NCBI GenBank assembly: GCA_019752535.1
Contig: JAIEMA010000017.1
Location: forward strand, 1 to 64,000
Length of the DNA: 64,000 nt
Direction of reading: 5' to 3'
Origin: Bacteriovoracaceae bacterium
GTDB lineage: Bacteria; Bdellovibrionota; Bacteriovoracia; Bacteriovoracales; Bacteriovoracaceae
Shown in pieces: positions 27,412 to 36,521 of the stretch. A program made the position numbers and the translations under genes. The notes under the pieces were generated by a model, which was not told the DNA's origin, ran no database searches, and saw nothing but the letters and a program-made list of their open reading frames with translations. Positions within the stretch are counted from its first letter, which is position 1; every line of letters begins with the position of its first letter.

Positions 27412-29061
27412 ATGACATTACCGATCATTGCTGTCGTCTTTTTGATTTTTCTCTCTCTTGCCTATCACCTCTATGGAGGATGGGTGGCCCGTCAATTTCA
27501 ACTCGACGATTCACGTGTCACACCGGCCCATACTCATGAAGATGGAGTGGACTATGTTCCCACCAAACCATTTTATCTTTTTGCTCAACATTTCTCCGCC
27601 ATTGCTGCGGCTGGTCCTATCGCCGGCCCGATAGTGGCTTGCCAACAATTTGGCTGGCTCCCCTGTCTTCTTTGGATTTCCTTAGGAGTGGTCACAATTG
27701 GAGCCGTTCACGATTTTGCCTCTCTCACTATAAGTGTTCGCCATGGCGCCCATTCAATCGCCGATATTACGGGCTCTCTCATGGGACGCACGGCCGGTCG
27801 CGCGATGATGAGCTTTATCTGGATTGCTCTTCTCTACATCATCGTGGCTTTCACTGACATCACGGCCGGAAGTTTTGTGTCCACTCCAGAAGAGTTAAGC
27901 GGCATGAATTTACAATTTCATCCCGGAGGCGCTGTCGCTGCTGCCTCTGTGGGCTATATGATTCTCTCCGTGATCTTGGGCCTGGTTGAAAAATACATTA
28001 AGCCACCTCTTTGGCTCTCCACTGTTATTTTTGTTCCTCTGACGTTTCTCACTTGCTGGGCCGGAACCTATTTTTCTCACCTCTTTGTGTTCTCTGCCAC
28101 GACTTGGGGATTAATGATTCTTGCTTACTGTGGAATAGCTTCAGTCATTCCCGTCTGGCTGCTCTTACAACCGCGAGGCTATCTGGGTGGCTTCGTTCTC
28201 TATTCAGCGCTCGCTCTTGGAGTGATCGGTCTCTTTTTTGGAGGCTATGAAATTAAGCAGCCGGCCTTCACAAGTTTTAATCCACTCGTCGGTGGCACTC
28301 TCTTTCCCTTTCTCTTTGTCACGATTGCTTGTGGCGCCTGTTCAGGCTTTCACGGACTCGTGTGCTCGGGCACCACTTCCAAACAAATTGATAAAGAGAA
28401 ACATATGCACGGCGTGGGCTATGGCGCCATGCTCGCAGAAGCTTTTGTGGCCCTGATTGCACTGGCCGTGGTCATGATCATGGCCCCTGATGAAATCAAA
28501 GGGCTCAAACCGGGAACCATTTATGGAAGAGGCCTTGGAGAATTTCTCACACTGATTATTGGAAAAGAGAATCTGGCTTTTGCGATCACATTTGGAGCAA
28601 TGGCTTTTTCCACGTTTGTTTTTGACACCCTTGATGTCTCCACTCGCCTAGGTCGCTATCTTATTCAAGAACTCACTGGCATGAAAGGCAAAGCGGGGGC
28701 AGCGATTGGCACAATTGTAACTTTGGCCATTCCCGCTTTAATTCTTGTCACCATGAAAGAAGGCTCTTGGACAAAATTCTGGACGCTCTTTGGAGCTTCT
28801 AACCAATTACTAGCGGCACTATCCCTTCTCTCGATAACACTTTGGTTGCATGAGCAAAGGAAACGAATTGCTTTCACACTGATCCCAATGCTCTTTGTTC
28901 TGGTCATCACTTTCTGGGCTCTAGGAGATATGACTTGGACTCAGTGGCAACATTCTCAAGGCATGGACATCGCTCTTTTAAATAGTTTCGCCAGTCTCTC
29001 TCTTTTAATACTTGCAGTGTATTTAATCATCACAGCGATTTTAAAAGTTAAACGAAAATGA
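27412..29061 (+). CDS. cstA: CstA-type carbon starvation transporter
   Basis: A 549-residue membrane protein with about 14-16 helices. GGWVARQFQLDD and HFSAIAAAGPIAGPIVACQQFGW at the N-terminus are CstA signatures, as are GACSGFHGLVCSGTTSKQ and DTLDVSTRLGRY further on. CstA proteins import peptides or pyruvate during carbon limitation. It is shorter than E. coli CstA (about 700) but normal for short members. The ribosome site (AAGGAAACGG) is rather far upstream. The stop overlaps the DUF2914 gene by 4 bp. Confidence 0.92.
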   Translation: MTLPIIAVVFLIFLSLAYHLYGGWVARQFQLDDSRVTPAHTHEDGVDYVPTKPFYLFAQHFSAIAAAGPIAGPIVACQQFGWLPCLLWISLGVVTIGAVHDFASLTISVRHGAHSIADITGSLMGRTAGRAMMSFIWIALLYIIVAFTDITAGSFVSTPEELSGMNLQFHPGGAVAAASVGYMILSVILGLVEKYIKPPLWLSTVIFVPLTFLTCWAGTYFSHLFVFSATTWGLMILAYCGIASVIPVWLLLQPRGYLGGFVLYSALALGVIGLFFGGYEIKQPAFTSFNPLVGGTLFPFLFVTIACGACSGFHGLVCSGTTSKQIDKEKHMHGVGYGAMLAEAFVALIALAVVMIMAPDEIKGLKPGTIYGRGLGEFLTLIIGKENLAFAITFGAMAFSTFVFDTLDVSTRLGRYLIQELTGMKGKAGAAIGTIVTLAIPALILVTMKEGSWTKFWTLFGASNQLLAALSLLSITLWLHEQRKRIAFTLIPMLFVLVITFWALGDMTWTQWQHSQGMDIALLNSFASLSLLILAVYLIITAILKVKRK

Positions 29062-30131
29062 AAAGAGTTGTTCAATTCTATTTTCGCTTTCAAACATTTT
29101 TCGCCCTCATCTCTCTTGGCGCTGGATTCGCTCTCAGCATGTGGCGCTCAAAACCGATTGATACTGATCTCGCTCTCATTGTTCAGGCCATCACTCTTGT
29201 GTTTCTTTTTATTCTCCTTATTAAAGAGATGCAGTGGCGATCTGGCTCATGGGAGCCTTCAAGGAAACTCGCTCAATGGTGGCGCTTTCATGAAATTGCT
29301 TCACACTTTCTGCTCGGTGGTCTTCTGCGAGGTTATGCGATTTTCTTTATCAAAAGTGGAGGCACTCAAGGCTCAATTGCCTTTCTCATCCTCATCTCTC
29401 TTTTAATGCTCGCCAATGAATTACCTATCATCCAAAACCGTGGGACTTTAGTTCGAAGTATCCTCTGGTCAATGTCTCTCTCCTGTTTTCTGACTTATCT
29501 CATTCCTAGACTCACCCATCGCCTCGATTCGTGGATCTTTACTTACTCTCTGGCCCTGGCAGCCGTTTTAATTTTGATTGCGTTTTATTTTTTAAGAAAA
29601 AAAACCACTCCAGAATTTTCACTTAAACTCTTTCTCTTCCCTTCTCTGGCAACTCTTGCCACTTACTTAACTCTCTATCATCTTTCATTCATTCCACCTG
29701 TCCCACTCATGCTCTCGCGCTTTGATGTCGCTCACCTCGTCCAAAAAGATGGTGCTACATGGTATGTGATGCAGCAGCCACAAAAACTGGAGCGCTGGCC
29801 TTGGGCCCCACAAGATTTCTCTCTGCGTGCGGGAGATAAAGCGGTGGCCGTCTTTAAACTTGTCGCCCCTCCACAATTTGTGGAACAACTTGTTGTGCGC
29901 TGGGAACACAAAACGTCGGATGGCTGGAAGGAAACTGATCGCATTCCCGTTTTCATTCAGGGCGGAAGAAAAGATGGTTTTCGTGGCACCACAGAAAAAT
30001 CCAATTTATGGCCAGGCCACTGGCGAGTGCATATAGAAACAACTCAGGCCAAAGAGATTGGTCGACTCAAATTTGATGTCAAACAAGACACCACAAATGA
30101 GTATAGAGAATTTAAGGCATCAGTTTTTTAA
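29058..30131 (+). CDS. Membrane protein with C-terminal DUF2914 domain
   Basis: A 357-residue protein. Residues 1-215 hold about seven hydrophobic segments. Residues 235-355 are soluble and match DUF2914: VAVFKLVAPPQ, VVRWEHKTSDGWKETDRIPV and LWPGHWRVHIETTQAKEIGRL. The role is unknown; the domain is likely periplasmic. It overlaps cstA by 4 bp, so it may assist or sense that transporter. Confidence 0.75.
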   Translation: MKRVVQFYFRFQTFFALISLGAGFALSMWRSKPIDTDLALIVQAITLVFLFILLIKEMQWRSGSWEPSRKLAQWWRFHEIASHFLLGGLLRGYAIFFIKSGGTQGSIAFLILISLLMLANELPIIQNRGTLVRSILWSMSLSCFLTYLIPRLTHRLDSWIFTYSLALAAVLILIAFYFLRKKTTPEFSLKLFLFPSLATLATYLTLYHLSFIPPVPLMLSRFDVAHLVQKDGATWYVMQQPQKLERWPWAPQDFSLRAGDKAVAVFKLVAPPQFVEQLVVRWEHKTSDGWKETDRIPVFIQGGRKDGFRGTTEKSNLWPGHWRVHIETTQAKEIGRLKFDVKQDTTNEYREFKASVF

Positions 30132-30141
30132 AAAGGTATTT

Positions 30142-30495
30142 ATGACAAATCAGCTCATTCCCATCATTCTCAATCTTATCGCTTCAGTGTTTGGAGCGTA
30201 CGGACAATGGCTCTATAAAATTGGGGCGCTAAGACTCACCGATCAGCCCATTTGGAAAAACTATCCTTTCTTAGGTGGCATGGCGTGCTTTACAGCAGTG
30301 ATGCTGCTCTTCATGGCCGGCTTTCGTCTGGGAGGACGAATCTCAGTCACATTTCCCATCTACGCTCTCACCTTTGTCTGGGGCACTCTCATTGGTGTTT
30401 TCATTGATAAAGAACCCTTCAATACGGCCCAAGCCGTAGGCGTGGGACTCGTGTTTGTAGGAGTGGCGATCGTGGGAGCTCTCGCCCCCCGCTGA
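30142..30495 (+). CDS. Small EamA/DMT-like membrane transporter
   Basis: About 117 residues in four membrane helices when started at the ATG of 30142, which follows AAAGGT. An ATG at 30058 would overlap the DUF2914 gene by 74 bp. SVFGAYGQWLYKIGA, MAGFRLGGRISVTFPIYALTF and a final GVGLVFVGVAIVGA resemble half-size drug/metabolite transporters, which dimerise. It is probably part of the cstA operon. Confidence 0.75.
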   Translation: MTNQLIPIILNLIASVFGAYGQWLYKIGALRLTDQPIWKNYPFLGGMACFTAVMLLFMAGFRLGGRISVTFPIYALTFVWGTLIGVFIDKEPFNTAQAVGVGLVFVGVAIVGALAPR

Positions 30496-30554
30496 CTAAA
30501 GCTTTGACACTGTCATAATCTAGTCGGTTTTCTCATCTAGAATCACCGCCTTAG

Positions 30555-30608
30555 ACCCCCAAATCCTGGCACCCCCCTTGCGATAAAAGGGGTACAGGGA
30601 TTGGGGGT
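30555..30608 (+). promoter_or_regulatory. Long hairpin covering the ribosome site of the lytic transglycosylase
   Basis: Arms ACCCCCAAATCCTG (30555-30568) and CAGGGATTGGGGGT (30595-30608) pair almost fully. A second small stem (ACCCC/GGGGT) sits inside. The right arm holds the GGGGG that should act as ribosome site for the ATG at 30612 and is followed by TTTT. It may end the cstA transcript, hide the start, or both. Confidence 0.55.
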
Positions 30609-30611
30609 TTT

Positions 30612-31271
30612 ATGAGATTTTTAACGATTATTCTATGCTTTGCAGTGAGTTTGAACACACTTGCCGCACGCAAAAGAGAGCTCGCGAGCATCAAAGAAGA
30701 TGAGCGTATGGTTCATGCAAAAGAGCTCATGGGTAAAGGCTACAAAAAGAGCGTTTTAAGAAATGCTGAGCACGTGGAATTTCTAGAGCAAAGTATTCTG
30801 AAAACAGTTGAGAGCCGTCTTCCAAAAAAATACAAAAATCGTGCTCATGACGTAACTGAAGCCATTATCGTTGAGGCCAACAAACATGGACTCGATCCGT
30901 TTTTTGTCATGGCCGTGATCTCAGGTGAATCAAGCTTTAATCCGGAAGCTAAAGGTCCAGTCGGTGAAATTGGACTTATGCAACTGCGCTCTTCAACCGG
31001 TAAATGGATTGCTAAACTTTCAAAAATCAAATGGGGTGGAGAGAAGGATCTTAAAGATCCGGTCAAAAACATCCGCCTTGGCGCTGCTTATCTTTCATGG
31101 TTACGTGAAAAATTTGAAGGTCACGGACAGCTCTATCTTGCTGCTTATAATATGGGACCAAAAAACGTGAAATCTGCACTTGCTAAGAATGTGCGCCCAA
31201 AAGACTACCCTATTCACGTCATGAAGCGTTACTTAGCTTTCTATAAGTCTTTAGAAAACCATAAGATCTAA
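30612..31271 (+). CDS. Lytic transglycosylase (Slt family)
   Basis: A 219-residue protein with a Sec signal (MRFLTIILCFAVSLNTLAA) and an N-terminal basic helical region, then a Slt-type domain from about 78 to 205: ISGESSFNPEA (catalytic E106), GPVGEIGLMQL and YLAAYNMGP. It cuts peptidoglycan glycan strands in the periplasm. The leader has a strong hairpin that covers the ribosome site. Confidence 0.9.
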   Translation: MRFLTIILCFAVSLNTLAARKRELASIKEDERMVHAKELMGKGYKKSVLRNAEHVEFLEQSILKTVESRLPKKYKNRAHDVTEAIIVEANKHGLDPFFVMAVISGESSFNPEAKGPVGEIGLMQLRSSTGKWIAKLSKIKWGGEKDLKDPVKNIRLGAAYLSWLREKFEGHGQLYLAAYNMGPKNVKSALAKNVRPKDYPIHVMKRYLAFYKSLENHKI

Positions 31272-31281
31272 CCTCTATTTG

Positions 31282-31312
31282 CTGAAAGTCTAGCCTCTTG
31301 TTAGACTTTCAG
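31282..31312 (+). terminator. 11-bp hairpin between the transglycosylase and the PilZ-like gene
   Basis: CTGAAAGTCTA and TAGACTTTCAG form a perfect 11-bp stem with a 9-nt loop. It lies 10 nt after the transglycosylase stop and ends one base before the next ATG (31314). There is no T run after it, so it may be a processing or control hairpin rather than a classical terminator. Confidence 0.55.
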
Positions 31313-31313
31313 T

Positions 31314-32006
31314 ATGAGTCTTACTCAAGAAGAAATTCTCGCCTCTTATCAAACTTGCCGCGACTGGAAAGAGATCATCAATTTAATTTTAAAAAGTGCA
31401 AACGAAGGTGAATCTTTCTTGTGGCAAAGTATTGGCCATCAACGTCTGCAGAGAACAATATCTAAGATTGACCTCAGACTTAATACCAACAAACTTCATA
31501 TCTTTGTTGATAACACTGATGGAATCGACATCACTCATGTCCTGTATTTAAAACTGGCCTTTCGCCAATCTGTTTTTAAGGCATCAATCATTCAGATAAA
31601 GAAATCTGAATTGGTTTTAAGTATTCCAAAAGATATCCGCTGCCGAGATTTTAGAAATCTTCCTCGTAAAACTTTTAAATCCGCTCAGTACTATGTGGGT
31701 TTGAGACCTCACCTCTCATTTATGCGCTCTGAGCAATTAACACTCATGAAAACTGAGCTCAATGACATCACGATCAAAGGAATGGGGGCCTTTATCTCTG
31801 AAAATAACTCCCATTTTTTCGCACCAGGAAAACTTCTGGAACTGGTTGATATTGAAGAGCGCCCACTTAATCGTCCGCTTTTAGCCATGGTCGTCTATCA
31901 AGAAAAATTGCGCTCAAAAGCCGAAAACAGCCGTGGCTTGTTCTATCGAATTGGAATCAAAATGATTGATTCTATTCCTGCAAAAAACTTAGAATCCTTG
32001 ACCTAA
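31314..32006 (+). CDS. PilZ-like protein, divergent
   Basis: A 230-residue cytoplasmic protein. The central part has RDFRNLPRKTFKS and then LNDITIKGMGAFIS, which recall the RxxxR and D/NxSxxG motifs of PilZ domains that bind cyclic-di-GMP. The fit is loose, so binding is uncertain. The N-terminal 110 residues form a separate unassigned region. The ATG follows a strong hairpin with no Shine-Dalgarno sequence. Confidence 0.55.
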   Translation: MSLTQEEILASYQTCRDWKEIINLILKSANEGESFLWQSIGHQRLQRTISKIDLRLNTNKLHIFVDNTDGIDITHVLYLKLAFRQSVFKASIIQIKKSELVLSIPKDIRCRDFRNLPRKTFKSAQYYVGLRPHLSFMRSEQLTLMKTELNDITIKGMGAFISENNSHFFAPGKLLELVDIEERPLNRPLLAMVVYQEKLRSKAENSRGLFYRIGIKMIDSIPAKNLESLT

Positions 32007-32054
32007 AGAGAGTCTCCATCATAAAGTTTTCCCTCACATATCAAGGAAAATTTT

Positions 32055-34511
32055 ATGTCTCAAACGACTCTTCCTCAAGACGCTCGCGTAGTGATTGTTG
32101 GGGGCGGAATTATTGGCACTTCAATCGCGTATCATCTGGCCCATATGGGTTGGAAAGATATTGTTCTTCTTGAACGTGACCGCCTCACCAGTGGAACCAC
32201 TTGGCATGCAGCCGGCTTGATGGTGACCTTTGGATCTACATCAGAAACTTCAACCGAGATGCGTAAATACACACGCGATCTCTACTCTCGCCTTGAAGCT
32301 GAAACTGGACTCTCTACTGGATTTAAACCAGTGGGCTTTATTGAAGTTGCTTCTGACAATGATCGCTTAGAAGAATACCGCCGCGTCTCGGCTTTTAATC
32401 GCTACTGTGGTGTGGATGTTCAAGAGATTTCTCCTAATCAAATCAGAGAGCTCTTTCCTTTAGCAAAAGTGGATGACCTGAAGGCCGGCTTTTATGTGAA
32501 AGAAGATGGCCGTGTGGATCCTATTGGCGCGACCATGGCGATGGCCAAAGGCGCGCGTATGAAAGGCGTGAAGATTATCGAAGAAGTGGCCGCCACTGGA
32601 GTGCTTCAAAAAAATGGAAGAGCGACTGGTGTGAGAACGAACCTTGGAGATATCAAAGCTGAATACGTAGTGAACTGCGCTGGCATGTGGGCCAGACAAT
32701 TTGGTGAACTTGCGGGAGTGAATATTCCCAATCAAGCGGCCGAGCATTACTACCTCATCACTGATGACATTAAAGACATGCCTTCGATGCCTGTCCTTGA
32801 AGATCCTTCGTGCTATGGCTACTACCGCGAAGAGATGGGAGGACTCATGATTGGTTTATTTGAACCCGTCTGTGCGCCATGGAACGTGGGGCGCATCCCC
32901 CAAGATTTCTCATTCGGTGAAATCTCTCCGGATTGGGAGCGCATGACACCGTATCTTGAGAAGGCCATGAGCCGTGTGCCGATCACAGGTCAAATTGGCA
33001 TTCGTAAATTTTTCTGTGGCCCTGAATCATTTACTCCAGACCTTCGACCGATCGTGGGTGAAGCGCCGGAGCTGAAAAATTATTTTGTCGCTGCGGGATT
33101 AAACTCAATCGGTATCTTGACTGGTGGAGGCCTAGGTCGTGTGGTTGCCAACTGGATCATGACTGGCACGCCTGACGTTGATGTCACGGGTTTTAATATT
33201 GATCGCCTTCATACGTATCAGAGAACACCTGAATACCGTCGCACACGCACTGTGGAATCCCTTGGCATGGTTTATAAATGTCACTACCCGACAAAAACTC
33301 CTGAGACTGCTCGTGGAGCGAAGAAATCTCCTTTCCATGATCGTCTCGCGGCAGCGGGTGCTTACTTCAAAGATGTCTCAGGCTGGGAAGGAGCAGACTG
33401 GTACGCTCCACAGGGTGTGAAAGCAGAGGTAGGAGAGCTCAATTGGGGTCGCATGCACTGGTTTGACTACTGGGCAGCGGAACATAAGGCCTGCCGTGAA
33501 AATGTGATTTTAATGGATATGTCTTTCATGAGTAAGTTCATGGTGCAAGGCCGTGATGCTGGAAAAGTTTTAAACAATATTTCTGCGAACAACGTAAACA
33601 CTGAAACAGGACTCATCACCTACACTCAGTGGCTCAACACGAAAGGCCTACTTGAAGCTGACCTTACCGTGACAAAACTCGCTGAGGATAAGTTCTTTGT
33701 GGTCGTCACAGATACTATGCATCGCCATGCTGAGACATGGATCAAGCGCAATACACCTGAAGACGCTCACTGCTTCGTGAGTGATATGACTGGCGCTTAT
33801 GGCCAACTTAATATTCAAGGCCCACGCTCTCGTGAGCTTTTACAAACTCTCACGGACACTGATCTCTCTAATGAGGCATTCCCGTTTAGAAAAGCTCAAG
33901 AGATTTCAATCGGCTTTGCTCGTGTGCTACTTGTGCGCATCACTTATTTAGGTGAACTGGGCTATGAGCTCTACATTCCTTCAGAGCAGGCCACCCATGT
34001 TTATGACTTGATCGTAGAAGCTGGGAAAAAATTTGATATGAAGCACGCGGGACTTAAAGCTCTCGCTTCACTTCGTATGGAGAAAGCTTATCGTGATTAC
34101 GGCCATGATATTGATAATACCGATAATGCTTTTGAAACGGGTCTTGGTTTTGCGGTAGATTTCAAAAAACCGGAAGGCTTCATTGGAAGAGAAGAAGCCT
34201 TAAAGCAAAAAGAGATGGCCCCATACAAGCGCCGTTTAGTTCAAGTTCTTGTAAAAGATCCATCCGCATTCTTGTATCACGCAGAAATTCTTAAACGTGA
34301 TGGCAAAGCCGTGGGCTACAACCGCGCGGGCTCTTATGGCCACACGCTTGGTGGAGCTGTGGGACTAGTCATGATTGAAGCGGGTGTTCCTGTGACCAAT
34401 CAATACATTACTGAAGGGAAATGGGAGATTGAGATTGCGGGCAAAGACTACCCTTGCACGTTATCACTGAAACCTATGTATGATCCGGAAATGAAGAAGA
34501 TCAAAGCGTAA
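32055..34511 (+). CDS. Dimethylglycine/sarcosine dehydrogenase-like flavoprotein
   Basis: An 818-residue two-part enzyme. Residues 1-390 are the FAD oxidoreductase: VVIVGGGIIGTSIAYHLA, and TSGTTWHAAGL with the histidine that binds FAD covalently in DMGDH. A linker follows. The C-terminal 380 residues are GcvT-like (aminomethyltransferase) with YLGELGYELY and LASLRMEKAYRDYGHD, binding tetrahydrofolate. It demethylates dimethylglycine or sarcosine and passes the one-carbon unit to folate. The ribosome site is AAGGAAAA. Confidence 0.88.
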   Translation: MSQTTLPQDARVVIVGGGIIGTSIAYHLAHMGWKDIVLLERDRLTSGTTWHAAGLMVTFGSTSETSTEMRKYTRDLYSRLEAETGLSTGFKPVGFIEVASDNDRLEEYRRVSAFNRYCGVDVQEISPNQIRELFPLAKVDDLKAGFYVKEDGRVDPIGATMAMAKGARMKGVKIIEEVAATGVLQKNGRATGVRTNLGDIKAEYVVNCAGMWARQFGELAGVNIPNQAAEHYYLITDDIKDMPSMPVLEDPSCYGYYREEMGGLMIGLFEPVCAPWNVGRIPQDFSFGEISPDWERMTPYLEKAMSRVPITGQIGIRKFFCGPESFTPDLRPIVGEAPELKNYFVAAGLNSIGILTGGGLGRVVANWIMTGTPDVDVTGFNIDRLHTYQRTPEYRRTRTVESLGMVYKCHYPTKTPETARGAKKSPFHDRLAAAGAYFKDVSGWEGADWYAPQGVKAEVGELNWGRMHWFDYWAAEHKACRENVILMDMSFMSKFMVQGRDAGKVLNNISANNVNTETGLITYTQWLNTKGLLEADLTVTKLAEDKFFVVVTDTMHRHAETWIKRNTPEDAHCFVSDMTGAYGQLNIQGPRSRELLQTLTDTDLSNEAFPFRKAQEISIGFARVLLVRITYLGELGYELYIPSEQATHVYDLIVEAGKKFDMKHAGLKALASLRMEKAYRDYGHDIDNTDNAFETGLGFAVDFKKPEGFIGREEALKQKEMAPYKRRLVQVLVKDPSAFLYHAEILKRDGKAVGYNRAGSYGHTLGGAVGLVMIEAGVPVTNQYITEGKWEIEIAGKDYPCTLSLKPMYDPEMKKIKA

Positions 34512-34512
34512 A

Positions 34513-34540
34513 AAAAAGCCCCTCAGGAGAGGGGCTTTTT
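34513..34540. terminator. Bidirectional intrinsic terminator
   Basis: AAAAAGCCCCTC, loop AGGA, GAGGGGCTTTTT. A-rich left and T-rich right flanks make it work both for the dehydrogenase gene and for the convergent secreted protein gene that stops at 34544. Confidence 0.9.
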
Positions 34541-34543
34541 AAT

Positions 34544-34981
34544 TTATTGATGAAAAGACTTGATTGAAGACATCGCGCGGGCAAATTCAATTAATTCAGA
34601 TCCGCCTGAAACTTCCGAATCACGGCATCCCACTCTCTGATAGATCACAACGGACTTACCACTTGGCTTGGTGATCTCAATTTTTGTTGAAGGAGCATCC
34701 ATACAACGTGGTCCCTCTTCACCTTGAAGCTTCGTGCTTCTTAGAGCTTTAACCTTAGCCTCTAGAGTTGAAAGAACATCCGCAGACAATTGCGCCAATT
34801 CGGTCTCAACACCTTTATTATTAAAGGCGACTACGGCGCCAGTATCCAAAACCTTTACACCTGAAGTGCCGCGCATCTCAGCAGGAGCAAAATAGACTGA
34901 AGTTGAAAAACTTAACAAAGTTGAAGAAGCAAATGTCGCTGTCGAAAATAAGACTAAAGCAAATGAGAAGAGAGTTTTCAT
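34544..34981 (-). CDS. Small secreted protein, unknown
   Basis: A 145-residue protein with a Sec signal (cleavage near TFA-SS). The mature part has two cysteines (near 92 and 119) that may pair. No domain is recognised. It uses the bidirectional terminator shared with the dimethylglycine dehydrogenase-like gene. Confidence 0.65.
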   Translation of the reverse strand: MKTLFSFALVLFSTATFASSTLLSFSTSVYFAPAEMRGTSGVKVLDTGAVVAFNNKGVETELAQLSADVLSTLEAKVKALRSTKLQGEEGPRCMDAPSTKIEITKPSGKSVVIYQRVGCRDSEVSGGSELIEFARAMSSIKSFHQ

Positions 34982-35115
34982 AAGACCTCGCAGGGTTAAT
35001 ATTGAGGCTTACTTATCGCTTCTCATTCAATCTGGCTTCCGTGAGTGAAATTGAGTAGGAAAAAAATACAGGGTTAATCTAAAAAGTGAAAGCTGTGAAA
35101 TCAAAACAACAATTC

Positions 35116-35697
35116 CTAATAATCACCTGTCACGGCCTCTAAGCGATTTTTAATATTATCTCCACCAGTGATAAGATCCATTTCATCAAGAAGAGCATCA
35201 ATGTTTAAATCTAGGTTAATATCTCCTGTGCTAGAGAAGTTTCCTTCAAACTTTATAGTCATCCGATCTATGGAGCTATAATTAAAAGGCGCAGTCGAAT
35301 TCGTGAATTCAACCGAGGGACGATTGATCACTCCATCACACTCTTTTTCCAAATCAATTTCAATCCTCTGATAGCTACCTGCTTCAATATTTATGTTCCC
35401 AAGAGAAGTACCGTTTGGATCAATATTTATACGTCCTAAAGTTAAGTCAATATTCCCGGATCCTCCAGAGGAGGCTGAAGTATCAAACTTAAATCTCAAG
35501 CGCTTAAAGCAAAGATAAACGTTTGAAACAGCTGCGTGAGCCTCAGGAATTAAGATTGTATTCTTTATTGGTTTCCACCAAGCAAAAGGCTGCTGATCCA
35601 CTAAACGTAGAGATACTGTTATTGGATTTCCAGTCGTGGTTCCACCTGAGCAAGCAGTGACAAGGACAAGGGAGAATAGAATGAGTGATTTAATCAT
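35116..35697 (-). CDS. Lipoprotein, second paralogue beside the TIGR02147 regulator
   Basis: A 193-residue lipoprotein (lipobox LVTAC). It shares several blocks with the lipoprotein upstream of the regulator: A-AAVSN with CFKRLRFK, LG..N-EAGSYQRIEIDLEKEC, IKFEGNF and a terminal NRLEAVTGDY. Both resemble DUF4382-like surface proteins. The ribosome site AAGGAGGGG lies inside the end of the regulator gene. It is the last gene of the three-gene operon. Confidence 0.75.
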   Translation of the reverse strand: MIKSLILFSLVLVTACSGGTTTGNPITVSLRLVDQQPFAWWKPIKNTILIPEAHAAVSNVYLCFKRLRFKFDTSASSGGSGNIDLTLGRINIDPNGTSLGNINIEAGSYQRIEIDLEKECDGVINRPSVEFTNSTAPFNYSSIDRMTIKFEGNFSSTGDINLDLNIDALLDEMDLITGGDNIKNRLEAVTGDY

Positions 35698-35698
35698 C

Positions 35699-36511
35699 TT
35701 ACCCCTCCTTCTTCGTCATTGGTGCTGCAGTTAAAGCGACGTGATAAACTTCTCCCTCACTGCCAACGTCCTCACCTAGTTGTGAGATCTCATCTAAAGC
35801 ACGGTCCATGATTTTCTTTAATGCGCTCATTTTTTTCCGGGAGATCCGAAATGTATGTCCCAAGATATGTCTTTCTTCCGTTTGTGTTTTATAAATTGAA
35901 TCCGATGCTCTCTCAAGCATTTGATTATGAAAACTTGCCAGCGCTAACTTGTAGACTCCTCCATGACAATCTAAATGCAAAAAATCTCCCTGCCTGGCCA
36001 ATAATTTATTTTCTATCAAAAACGAGAGAGCCTTTCTGATTTCCTCGATGGCAACTGGATACTTTAATTTTTTGCGAATCCAATCGGGGTTTTCAACAAA
36101 ATCCTTCATGGCACTCATTTCTCTAATGACCACGACATACCATTTTTCTAGATAGCGCCAAGTCACCACTTCTTGTGTACTTCGCTCTTTATATTTTTTA
36201 AATTTTACAATTTTCCTAAAAGCCAACTCTTTTTGATCTCTGTCTTCACCATTTTGAAAATGAAGCAATTTTTCTAAAAATGAAATCTCACTTACATTCC
36301 ATTCAAAATAACTCGACCAAGAATGAAGTTGCTCAGCGGTTAAATTTCTTCTTCCCTGTATAATTGAGGATACGAGTGCCACGGAAACATCCAATTTTGA
36401 AGCTATACCTCTCATAGAAATCCCTTTGATTTTATACCAAGAGATTAGAGCGGCCAAATATTCCCTGTAGTCTTTGAAATCATATGGGGAAGGTTTAGCC
36501 GCTCTTTTCAT
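35699..36511 (-). CDS. TIGR02147-family transcription regulator
   Basis: About 270 residues from the ATG of 36511, which has AAGAGG at the right distance; a longer start at 36535 would overlap the previous gene. PYDFKDYREYLAALISWYK, then SMRGIASKLDVSVALVSSIIQGRRNLT is the HTH and the signature of TIGR02147 proteins, common in Fibrobacter and Bdellovibrionota. The rest is a helical domain ending in a predicted dimerisation part. It lies between two paralogous lipoproteins and probably controls this operon. Confidence 0.85.
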   Translation of the reverse strand: MKRAAKPSPYDFKDYREYLAALISWYKIKGISMRGIASKLDVSVALVSSIIQGRRNLTAEQLHSWSSYFEWNVSEISFLEKLLHFQNGEDRDQKELAFRKIVKFKKYKERSTQEVVTWRYLEKWYVVVIREMSAMKDFVENPDWIRKKLKYPVAIEEIRKALSFLIENKLLARQGDFLHLDCHGGVYKLALASFHNQMLERASDSIYKTQTEERHILGHTFRISRKKMSALKKIMDRALDEISQLGEDVGSEGEVYHVALTAAPMTKKEG

Positions 36512-36521
36512 AAATTGCCTC

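Noticed and set aside
27339-27539. 66-codon plus-strand frame before cstA
   Set aside because: It overlaps cstA in another frame and has no ribosome site or recognisable product.
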